Part shown: positions 41,526-47,782 of the stretch, piece by piece
How positions within the stretch are numbered: the stretch's first letter is position 1
Layout: each line of letters begins with the position of its first letter
From: Planctomycetota bacterium
Lineage (GTDB): Bacteria > Planctomycetota > UBA1135
Direction: 5' to 3'
Length of the DNA: 47,782 nucleotides
Assembly (NCBI GenBank): GCA_018671175.1
Contig: JABHIE010000002.1
Span: 1 to 47,782 of the forward strand
Notes under the pieces: model-generated
Told to the model about the DNA's origin: nothing
The model's input: only the letters and a program-made list of their open reading frames with translations
The model's database searches: none
Translations under genes and position numbers: made by a program

Positions 41526-42374
41526 ATGCCCAACAAGATCGTTACCACACGCGAGCTCGCACCGAAGACCATGCTCTTCGAGGTCGAAGCTCCTCATATT
41601 GCCGAGCGCGGGCGCGCCGGGCAATTCATCATTTTGCGCACTTGCGACGAGGGTGAGCGCATCCCCCTCACGATCGCTAACCGCAACACTGACACAGGCA
41701 CCATCACGCTGGTTGCTCAAGAAGTCGGCAAAACCACGCGTGACCTCAATGCTCTGAAAGAGGGCGACGAGATTTTGGATCTGGCTGGCCCACTTGGCAA
41801 GCCGACCGACATCCCGGAAGGCGGCAAGACTGTGGTTTGCGTCGGTGGCGGCATCGGCAATGCTGTGGTTTGGCCTCAAGTCACCGCGCTCAAAGAAGCT
41901 GGCAATGAAGTCATTGTCATTTTGGGCGCACGCAATAAAGACCTCTTCATCCTCGAAGACGAAATTCGTGCCGAGGCTGACGAGCTCATCATCACGACCG
42001 ACGATGGCTCTCACGGCCGCAAAGGTTTGGTGACGCACGCTCTCGAAGATCTGATTCAGTCTGGCAAAAAGATTGATGAAGTCATCACGATTGGCCCCGT
42101 CATCATGATGAAATTTGTCTGCAAGACGACTGAGCCTCATGGCATCCCGACGCAGGCTTCGCTTAACCCCATCATGATTGATGGCACAGGCATGTGCGGC
42201 GCTTGCCGCGTTACGGTCGACGGCAAGACGCGATTCGCTTGCGTGGAAGGCCCTGAATTTAACGGGCATCATGTTGACTTTGATGAATTGATTACACGGC
42301 TTTCTTACTACAAAGAAGAAGAAGCCGAAGCACTAGAACACGCCTGCGCATGCGGCGAAAAACTTGAGGCCTAA
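41526..42374 (+). CDS. nfnA: Electron-bifurcating ferredoxin:NADP reductase, small subunit NfnA (SudB-like)
   Basis: The 282-aa product has a ferredoxin reductase fold: an FAD-binding RAGQFIILR region, a nucleotide-binding CVGGGIGNAVVWPQV segment and a C-terminal [2Fe-2S] cluster (GTGMCGACRV plus FACVEG). This is the NfnA/SudB pattern, not BoxA. It is 3 nt upstream of nfnB. With NfnB it couples NADH and reduced ferredoxin to NADPH, reversibly; running backward it can make low-potential ferredoxin of the kind benzoyl-CoA reductase needs. Confidence 0.88.
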   Translation: MPNKIVTTRELAPKTMLFEVEAPHIAERGRAGQFIILRTCDEGERIPLTIANRNTDTGTITLVAQEVGKTTRDLNALKEGDEILDLAGPLGKPTDIPEGGKTVVCVGGGIGNAVVWPQVTALKEAGNEVIVILGARNKDLFILEDEIRAEADELIITTDDGSHGRKGLVTHALEDLIQSGKKIDEVITIGPVIMMKFVCKTTEPHGIPTQASLNPIMIDGTGMCGACRVTVDGKTRFACVEGPEFNGHHVDFDELITRLSYYKEEEAEALEHACACGEKLEA

Positions 42375-42377
42375 ACG

Positions 42378-43850
42378 ATGACTGACGAAAAACCTAAAAA
42401 GAAAAAGCGCTTGATGAACAAATCAAAGGTCAAGACGCCGATGCGCGAGCAGACTCCTGAGGCGCGTATCTACAACTACGAAGAAGTGCCTCTGGGTTAC
42501 TCCGTAGAAGAAGCCGTTTCTGAAGCGCAGCGATGCATTCAGTGCAAAGACAAGCCGTGTCAGCATGGCTGCCCCGTGGGTATCGACATCCCTGCTTTCA
42601 TGCTCAAGCTGGGCGCGGGCGATATTGAGGGTGCTTACCGCAAGATCAAAGAGAAAAACTTCCTGCCTTCGATTTGTGGCCGCGTGTGCCCCCAAGAAGA
42701 CCAGTGCGAGTTGGTCTGCACGCTTAACAAACCCGACAAAGGCCGCGAATCGAGCGCTATCGGCCGAGTTGAGCGTTTTATCGGCGATTACGCGATGAAT
42801 AATGACATCCGTATCGTTCCTGACATTGCTCCAGCTACCGGCAAAAAAGTGGCTGTGATTGGTTCTGGGCCTGCGGGTTTGACTGCCGCCAGTGATTTGA
42901 TTCAGCTTGGCCACGATGTCACGGTTTTTGAAGCTCTTCATAAACCAGGTGGTGTGCTGTTTTACGGCATCCCTGAGTTCCGTCTGCCTAAAGCGACTTT
43001 GATGGAAGAGATCGAAGGCCTCAAAGACATGGGCGTCAAGTTTGTCATGAACTACCCAGTCGGTAAGGCTGAATCTCTCGATTCGATTCGCGATCGCTTT
43101 GATGCCACTTTTGTCGGCACGGGCGCAGGCTTGCCTTGGTTCTTGAACATCCCTGGCGAAAACTTAAATGGTGTTTATAGCGCCAACGAGTTTTTGACGC
43201 GGGTAAATTTGATGGGTGGTTATCAATTCCCCCACAAAGCTGACACTCCTGTTAAAAAGATCAAAAGCATTGCCGTCATTGGTGCGGGTAATACTGCGAT
43301 GGATTCATCGCGTACTGCCAAGCGCATGGGCATTGAGACGGTCAACTTGGTTTATCGCCGTAGCCGCCTTGAGATGCCAGCGCGTCAAGAAGAGATTCAT
43401 CACGCTGACCAAGAGGGTGTCAATTTTTACACCTTGCACTCACCTCTTGAGTTTATCGGTGATGGCAAAGGCAACCTCTGCGCCATGAAAGTGCAAGAGA
43501 TGGAGCTCGGCGAGCCTGATGATTCTGGCCGTCGTCGCCCTGTGCCGATTGAAGGTGCAGTTAAGACGCTTGATGTCGACACCGCTGTGATTTCGATTGG
43601 TCAAGGGCCAAACCCCTTGCTCATCAACGACTGCCCAGACCTTAAGTTGAATGACCGCAAAGGCACGATTGAGGCCGACGAAGTCACTTTCCAGACCTCT
43701 TATCCCGATGTTTTCGCCGGCGGCGACATCGTGACGGGTGGCGCGACTGTGATTTTGGCTATGGGCGCTGGCCGTCAAGCCGCTGAGGCGATGCACCGTT
43801 TCTTGATGACGGGCGACGCTAAGCCAAAGCTTGAAGTAGCCGAGGTCTAA
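42378..43850 (+). CDS. nfnB: Electron-bifurcating ferredoxin:NADP reductase, large subunit NfnB (SudA/GltD-like)
   Basis: The 490-aa product has the N-terminal double [4Fe-4S] cysteines (CIQCKDKPCQHGCP and ICGRVCPQEDQCELVC), an FAD Rossmann motif AVIGSGPAGLTAAS and a second NADP motif AVIGAGNTAMDSS, the order typical of NfnB and of glutamate-synthase small subunits. Since nfnA is next door and no gltB is present, NfnB is the better call. A basic lead-in of about 25 residues precedes the first cluster. Confidence 0.9.
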   Translation: MTDEKPKKKKRLMNKSKVKTPMREQTPEARIYNYEEVPLGYSVEEAVSEAQRCIQCKDKPCQHGCPVGIDIPAFMLKLGAGDIEGAYRKIKEKNFLPSICGRVCPQEDQCELVCTLNKPDKGRESSAIGRVERFIGDYAMNNDIRIVPDIAPATGKKVAVIGSGPAGLTAASDLIQLGHDVTVFEALHKPGGVLFYGIPEFRLPKATLMEEIEGLKDMGVKFVMNYPVGKAESLDSIRDRFDATFVGTGAGLPWFLNIPGENLNGVYSANEFLTRVNLMGGYQFPHKADTPVKKIKSIAVIGAGNTAMDSSRTAKRMGIETVNLVYRRSRLEMPARQEEIHHADQEGVNFYTLHSPLEFIGDGKGNLCAMKVQEMELGEPDDSGRRRPVPIEGAVKTLDVDTAVISIGQGPNPLLINDCPDLKLNDRKGTIEADEVTFQTSYPDVFAGGDIVTGGATVILAMGAGRQAAEAMHRFLMTGDAKPKLEVAEV

Positions 43851-43874
43851 ACCCCGGCGCACGATCGCTCACTT

Positions 43875-43924
43875 TTTTGGCCGCCCTACCTTGCCGTCTA
43901 CCCCAAAAGGTTAGGCGGCCAAAA
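43875..43924. terminator. Bidirectional terminator between nfnB and the convergent membrane-protein gene
   Basis: TTTTGGCCGCC (43875-43885) pairs perfectly over 11 bp with GGCGGCCAAAA (43914-43924), so each strand ends in a T-run. The loop is long (28 nt) but contains further partial pairing. The right arm overlaps the last codons of the minus-strand gene (WPPN). Confidence 0.7.
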
Positions 43925-44470
43925 CTGTTGAAAGGTGGAAGCCGTCGCCAAAGCGTAGAGCGCTGCGTCAAAAAGGTAAACAGATGTTGATTTCCAGCTG
44001 TTGCCTTTCCAGATTGACTCTTGGATTGAGCCAAAACCATAGGCCATCCATGCCGTGGTGAAGACGACTCGGAACAAGATCGAGCTGTCGGCACCTGCGC
44101 CAAGCGTAATCCACGCCAAATAGGCGGTCAACAGGCTAATCACGATCGACAGCACGAACCACTGGATCAGGCTCAAACCCATGTTGCAAGAATTGTTGGC
44201 GCGAATCAAAATCTGCCCGACCGGCCCTTTTGCATATTTCTCGGCCATTTCGGGGGGGGTACAGTCTTCCTTTGAATCGACTCCAGGGAACATATAGGAA
44301 CCGGGAGTGAGCCCGCCATTGCGCATTTCATTCAGAAGAGATGCTTCATTAGGAAGTTTGCGATAATCCGATTTATGGAGCGAAAGCACCATGTGCAAGA
44401 CACTGCTCACGCCAAAAACAAAAAATGCTGCAAGCAGAATGGGGAGCCAAAGAGTGGTGAGGAATTCCAT
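43898..44470 (-). CDS. Membrane protein of unknown function
   Basis: The 190-aa product (ATG at 44470, with a GTG one codon earlier) shows about four hydrophobic segments, at roughly residues 3-28, 100-125, 128-148 and 163-185, and a hydrophilic part with GSYMFPGVDSKEDCTPPE between the first two. It is probably an inner-membrane protein. I do not recognise the family. No obvious operon partner; the next gene on this strand is 26 nt away. Confidence 0.7.
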   Translation of the reverse strand: MEFLTTLWLPILLAAFFVFGVSSVLHMVLSLHKSDYRKLPNEASLLNEMRNGGLTPGSYMFPGVDSKEDCTPPEMAEKYAKGPVGQILIRANNSCNMGLSLIQWFVLSIVISLLTAYLAWITLGAGADSSILFRVVFTTAWMAYGFGSIQESIWKGNSWKSTSVYLFDAALYALATASTFQQFWPPNLLG

Positions 44471-44496
44471 CACCAGACTTTAGGGCATGAAAATGG

Positions 44497-45447
44497 TTAT
44501 TTCATCTTGCGAGCTAGCGCAGCCGAATCTTCGAGAGTCTCAAATATAACTTGATCGCCGTAAACACTTTTTACGCCCGAAATCGTATCGATAATGCGCT
44601 GGCCATATTTTGCAGATGTTTCCAGATGGAAACCGATATGGACGAATTGCGTGCCGCTTTCATCAAGCCGCCCAACGGCAGCGGCGATGTGGTCAATCAT
44701 TTCGACTGCAGTGATGTAATCGGCGAGTGCGCCTGTATCGGGCATTTCTAGCAACTCACCTGCGGGCGTTTGAATCGTAAATGGCTGGGTCTCACAAGTG
44801 ACATCAGGCCAAATCTCGCGCATCATCGACGGCAATGCGTACTGATCAATCTCATCATGCCACTTGGTATCGGTCGCTGACGAATCAACAACAAAACCCT
44901 CGCGGCGAATAGCCTCACGCACATGGGGCCCTGCAAGCCACGCACCCGCGCGGAACGATTGACTTAACGCAAAACCGTTTTCGGCCAAAATGCGCTTGGA
45001 TGTTTTCACAAAGGCCTGAAACTCATCGACCGTATACGCCTCAACCGAAACATCATGCCCCGGGTCAGGCCATCCCGCGCGATCCTCTCGCACAAAACCC
45101 CAAACTGTTGGCTCGGCGCGAAACTCAACCCCACTTGCTTGCGCGAGAGAGCGCCATGGGTGGATATGCAAACCCAGCTCATCTTGTGATTGCAAAACGC
45201 GCGCCATCTTTTCACGCAACTGCGCCGCATCTGCATCGGGCTTTACGAAATAAGCGGCGTTAATGAATTGCGTCAGCGGCACATCGGGGTGTGCGGCGCG
45301 GATATTTTCAAAGGCAATCAGATTTTGCTCACTGATTTCGCGGCCTTCCCAATCAACACTAATGGCGACACGGACGACGGGCGGTGATTGCACGCTTGCG
45401 CAGGCGGGCAGTAAAACGAGGGCTGTAAGAGAGAGGTATCGAATCAC
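44497..45447 (-). CDS. NodB-fold polysaccharide deacetylase-like lipoprotein
   Basis: The 316-aa product starts at a GTG and has a lipoprotein signal (MIRYLSLTALVLLPAC, Cys16). The NodB-like fold is suggested by the Asp motif VAISVDWEG near residue 32, LGLHIHPWRS near 92 and FRAGAW near 165. These are the metal and catalytic motifs of polysaccharide deacetylases, although the classic TFDD and HSxxH forms are altered, so activity is uncertain. It is divergent from the DUF1080 gene with a 31-bp gap. Confidence 0.7.
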   Translation of the reverse strand: MIRYLSLTALVLLPACASVQSPPVVRVAISVDWEGREISEQNLIAFENIRAAHPDVPLTQFINAAYFVKPDADAAQLREKMARVLQSQDELGLHIHPWRSLAQASGVEFRAEPTVWGFVREDRAGWPDPGHDVSVEAYTVDEFQAFVKTSKRILAENGFALSQSFRAGAWLAGPHVREAIRREGFVVDSSATDTKWHDEIDQYALPSMMREIWPDVTCETQPFTIQTPAGELLEMPDTGALADYITAVEMIDHIAAAVGRLDESGTQFVHIGFHLETSAKYGQRIIDTISGVKSVYGDQVIFETLEDSAALARKMK

Positions 45448-45478
45448 GGTGACTCAAGGATAGAATCGTGGCTGCATC
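45448..45478. promoter_or_regulatory. Overlapping divergent -10 boxes
   Basis: The core GGATAGAAT reads TAGAAT on the plus strand (45461-45466) and TATCCT on the minus strand in the overlapping positions (45459-45464). One short element could thus start both the NodB-like and DUF1080 genes. The whole gap between the start codons is 31 bp. Confidence 0.5.
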
Positions 45479-46237
45479 ATGTACCGATTCATTCTCACGC
45501 TTCTCTCCCTCTCTGCGTTATCCGCCTGTGCGGTTGTGCAACCCGCAACCAACGATTCTGAGTGGCGCGCGCTTACGCTCAGTGATTTTGTCAATGTCAA
45601 CGGCACCGATGAAACTTGGAGTGAATCCAATGGCGTGATTACTTGCAGCGGTAAACCACTCGGCGGTGCGCGCACGACATTTGAGCTGACTGATTTTGAG
45701 CTCGAAGTCGAATGGAGGCATCATCAACACGCGGGCAATTCTGGCATTTTCATTTGGTGCCCCGAATCGGCGTTTACGGATTTACCTGCCGGGCAACTCC
45801 CCCGCAGCGGTATTGAGGTGCAGGTGCTCGACCTCGGTTATGAAGAAAATTGGGGCAAACAAAACAACGAGCCGTCTGACTGGTTCACGAGCCACGGCGA
45901 TATTTTTCCGGTCGGCGAATCTGACATGGCAGCGGTTCACCCTGAAGTCACTTACGCCGATTATTTTGACGGCGGCAGGCATGACAATGCGAGGTTGTCC
46001 GATGTCAAAGTCGGCAAAGCAAACAGTCGCCGCAGTTTTCCGACCGAGCGATTGACAAAACCTGCGGGCGAATGGAATCACTATCGGATTGTGGCGGTCG
46101 ATGCTGCCGTGCGCCTGTGGGTGAATGGGCTTGAGGTGAATGGCGCGAAGATGTGCTCACCCGCCACGGGCTACCTCGCTCTGGAATCCGAAGGTGCGAA
46201 GATTGAATTCCGCGGCTTACGGATTCGGCTTTTTTGA
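45479..46237 (+). CDS. DUF1080 (3-keto-disaccharide hydrolase fold) lipoprotein
   Basis: The 252-aa product has a lipoprotein signal (MYRFILTLLSLSALSAC, Cys17) followed by a concanavalin-like domain with the DUF1080 pattern: ESNGVITCSGKPLG, LEVEWRHHQHAGNSGIFIW, RSGIEVQVLDLGY and the closing GYLALESEGAKIEFRGLRIRLF. DUF1080 proteins are very abundant in planctomycetes and relatives; several hydrolyse 3-keto-glycosides. Cofactor and substrate are not shown by sequence. Confidence 0.85.
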   Translation: MYRFILTLLSLSALSACAVVQPATNDSEWRALTLSDFVNVNGTDETWSESNGVITCSGKPLGGARTTFELTDFELEVEWRHHQHAGNSGIFIWCPESAFTDLPAGQLPRSGIEVQVLDLGYEENWGKQNNEPSDWFTSHGDIFPVGESDMAAVHPEVTYADYFDGGRHDNARLSDVKVGKANSRRSFPTERLTKPAGEWNHYRIVAVDAAVRLWVNGLEVNGAKMCSPATGYLALESEGAKIEFRGLRIRLF

Positions 46238-46239
46238 GT

Positions 46240-46252
46240 TACAATTAGGCAA
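46240..46252 (+). promoter_or_regulatory. -10 box directly before the beta-helix gene
   Basis: TACAAT (46240-46245) lies 7 nt before the GTG at 46253, so the transcript would begin at or next to that start codon. There is no room for a Shine-Dalgarno site if so. Confidence 0.45.
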
Positions 46253-47584
46253 GTGAATCCCATGAAAATCCTCCCCTCTCTCATTGGCCTTTTCCTGCTT
46301 TCTACCCCTAGCTTTGCCCTCGACATTACGGTGGGCCCTGGCGCGGGTTTTGATTATGGCACCATCACAGAGGCACTCGCCAACGCAAGCGCCGGAGATG
46401 ACATCCTTGTTGCGACCGGCACTTATTCTCTTGCAAGTGGCGAGACTTTCCCGCTGACCATGAAAAATGGTGTTTGCCTCACGCGCGCGTCGGCGGCGAG
46501 CACACCCATCATTGATGCGTCGGGTTCACAAAAATATGTCTTTTCTTGTCGGGGGCTGCACATGGGCACCGAAGTCAGTGGTTTTACGATTACTGGCGGT
46601 CATGCTCGAGGCGCGGGCACGCATAGCAACGGCGGCGCTTTTTATCTCGACAATGCGAGCCTGATGATTGCCGACTGCATCATTCAAGGCAATACTGCGG
46701 TCGAAAGTGGCGGCGGCGTAAGTTGCATTAATTATTCCTCACCCACGCTATATCAATGCACCATTCGATTTAATGAAGCTCGCGGTTTTGGCGGCGGAGG
46801 CGTTTTCTGCGATCAATACTCTGCGCCCACTTTGCAAAACTGCGTGATCAGCAACAACAAAGCAGGCTACGGAGGCGGTGGCGTCATGTGTTACCTCTAC
46901 AACTGCGATGCTTTGATCACTCAATGCACCATTACGCAAAATGAAGCCAGCGAAGGTGGTGCGCTATGGTGCGATTATGACAGTGCACCAACGGTGACGA
47001 ATTGCATCCTTTGGGGTAATAGTGGTGCGCAAGAGATTTACACTTTCTTCACGACACCGCGTGTGAGTTATTGCGATGTGCGCGGCGGTTTTTACGGCAC
47101 GGCGAATTTTGATGCCGACCCTCGTTTTGTAGATGTGGCTTCTGGAGATTTCCACTTAGATGCGAATTCACCATGCATTGATGCGGGCGACCCAACTGGT
47201 GGCCAAGACCCCGACGGCACCGTTTTAGATGTAGGTGCTTTTTACTTTGACCAAAACCAAAGCGGTGGTTTTCAGCTTTCGGTAAACCCTGACCCCATTG
47301 CTGCAGGGCAATTTGTCACATTCTCCGTGGCAAATGCTACGCCAAATCGCGCGACTTACTTGGGCTACAGCCTGAGCGGCCTGGGCTCGACTTATGTTGC
47401 GGCATTGCAAGTCACGCTTGGCTTAAACCGCCCCACTCAACTGGCTGGGCCGACGGCGGCAGATGCCAGCGGCCAAGTGATGTGGTCGATGTCCGTGCCG
47501 CAGCAAGCAGCCGGGCTCTCTATCTGGCTACAAGCTGCGCAATTCGGCCAAGTTTCCAATGTGCTGGCGAATGTGATTCAGTAA
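46253..47584 (+). CDS. Secreted right-handed beta-helix protein
   Basis: The 443-aa product (GTG at 46253; an ATG at 46262 is equally possible) has a signal peptide (MKILPSLIGLFLLSTPSFA). The start ITVGPGAGFDYGTITEALANA and repeats such as GGGVSCINYSSPTLYQCTI, GGGVFCDQYSAPTLQNCVI and GGALWCDYDSAPTVTNCIL show stacked beta-helix turns of the polymorphic-outer-membrane/pectate-lyase type, with cysteines stacked in successive turns. A choice-of-anchor-type block (FHLDANSPCIDAGDP) follows, then the ~105-aa C-terminal beta domain shared with the other secreted proteins (ASGQVMWSMSV, QQAAGLSIWLQAA). Confidence 0.85.
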   Translation: MNPMKILPSLIGLFLLSTPSFALDITVGPGAGFDYGTITEALANASAGDDILVATGTYSLASGETFPLTMKNGVCLTRASAASTPIIDASGSQKYVFSCRGLHMGTEVSGFTITGGHARGAGTHSNGGAFYLDNASLMIADCIIQGNTAVESGGGVSCINYSSPTLYQCTIRFNEARGFGGGGVFCDQYSAPTLQNCVISNNKAGYGGGGVMCYLYNCDALITQCTITQNEASEGGALWCDYDSAPTVTNCILWGNSGAQEIYTFFTTPRVSYCDVRGGFYGTANFDADPRFVDVASGDFHLDANSPCIDAGDPTGGQDPDGTVLDVGAFYFDQNQSGGFQLSVNPDPIAAGQFVTFSVANATPNRATYLGYSLSGLGSTYVAALQVTLGLNRPTQLAGPTAADASGQVMWSMSVPQQAAGLSIWLQAAQFGQVSNVLANVIQ

Positions 47585-47625
47585 GAGCGGCGTTGGCCTT
47601 GCCTGCGCGTTATGCTGTAGTTGAC

Positions 47626-47782
47626 ATGGAAATCAGAAACACGACCAAGCGGCCGCTTAAAGTGAGCCTTCCTCAAGGCAAAAAGCTATTCCTTGGGCCA
47701 AACGCAACGGCTAGCATTGCGGCGAAAGCGCTTGAGCATCCGCCTGTTATCGCGCTCATCGAAAAGGGCGACATTGAAGTCG
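47626..47782 (+). CDS. Small protein of unknown function, N-terminal 52 residues (cut by right edge)
   Basis: From the ATG at 47626 the frame is open to the window end. It reads MEIRNTTKRPLKVSLPQGKK and then an FLGPNATASI / ALEHPPVIALIEKGDIEV pattern. Its compact beta-then-helix character and motif style (a short LP-x-GK-x-LGP strand, then EHP-x-x-x-x-LIE-x-G-x-IE) is seen in small proteins that I cannot name safely. A -10-like TATGCT lies 9 nt upstream. No Shine-Dalgarno site is visible. Confidence 0.6.
   Translation, partial: MEIRNTTKRPLKVSLPQGKKLFLGPNATASIAAKALEHPPVIALIEKGDIEV

Noticed and set aside
41478..42272. Minus-strand open frame of 264 codons
   Set aside because: It lies antisense to nfnA, whose cofactor motifs are unambiguous.
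42378..43850. Glutamate synthase small subunit (GltD) for the large Nfn subunit
   Set aside because: The upstream neighbour is NfnA and no gltB exists in the window, so NfnB is the better explanation.
1..47782. tRNA, rRNA, CRISPR arrays, insertion sequences, integrases or attachment sites
   Set aside because: Gaps between genes are short and none contains cloverleaf-like, repeat-spacer or terminal inverted-repeat structure; no transposase or integrase motifs appear in the open frames.

Overview
The window looks like a chromosomal piece of a Gram-negative, facultatively anaerobic bacterium, most likely Planctomycetota or a near relative. That placement is an inference. It rests on many lipoproteins and large secreted enzymes (GH9 glycosidase, integrin-like FG-GAP propeller, arylsulfotransferase-like propeller, right-handed beta-helix protein, subtilase, 3-keto-disaccharide hydrolase fold), a recurring C-terminal beta domain on five secreted proteins, and few Shine-Dalgarno sites, with several genes starting directly after a -10-like box. 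No rRNA, tRNA, CRISPR array, insertion sequence or phage integrase is visible.

Layout. Positions 1-577 hold the start of a membrane-anchored surface protein running off the left edge. Positions 872-5615 (minus) form a TetR-bcrC-bcrB-bcrA-bcrD operon for an ATP-dependent (class I) benzoyl-CoA reductase; the regulator has a palindromic operator over its predicted transcription start. Positions 5654-11863 carry a small secreted protein (minus) and three large secreted proteins (plus). Positions 11864-21132 (minus) form a tight seven-gene box operon for aerobic benzoyl-CoA breakdown: boxC, boxB, boxD, an FdhF/YdeP-type molybdoenzyme, a 3-hydroxyacyl-CoA dehydrogenase, an amidohydrolase-2 protein and an exported-looking methyltransferase. 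It diverges from boxR (plus), and two matching operator-like sites 42 bp apart lie in the 78-bp gap. Positions 21977-27312 (plus) hold a threonine-type sulfatase-like lipoprotein, a sialate-O-acetylesterase-like protein, a GT2 glycosyltransferase, a CBM9-like lipoprotein and an RRM RNA-binding protein with a structured leader.

Positions 27397-32141 (minus) hold a zinc metalloprotease, its translationally coupled and apparently inactive partner, and a subtilase. Positions 32211-34919 (minus) encode the most unusual gene: a 902-residue tandem fusion of two tyrosine phenol-lyase units in which each half has lost the active-site parts that the other half keeps. Then follow two surface proteins, an ATP-grasp ligase and an ABC-F ATPase (minus), a fatty-acid desaturase and NfnAB, an electron-bifurcating ferredoxin:NADP oxidoreductase (plus), and finally a membrane protein, a NodB-type lipoprotein, a DUF1080 lipoprotein, a beta-helix protein and a small gene cut by the right edge.

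How it fits together (inference): benzoyl-CoA can be opened either reductively (BCR, fed by low-potential ferredoxin that NfnAB could help supply) or oxidatively (Box epoxidase route), each under its own regulator. The molybdoenzyme could handle the formate that BoxC releases, and the dehydrogenase fits the following 3-hydroxyadipyl-CoA step. No benzoate-CoA ligase, BoxA reductase, BCR ferredoxin, or Dch/Had/Oah enzymes lie in the window, so both routes need genes elsewhere.
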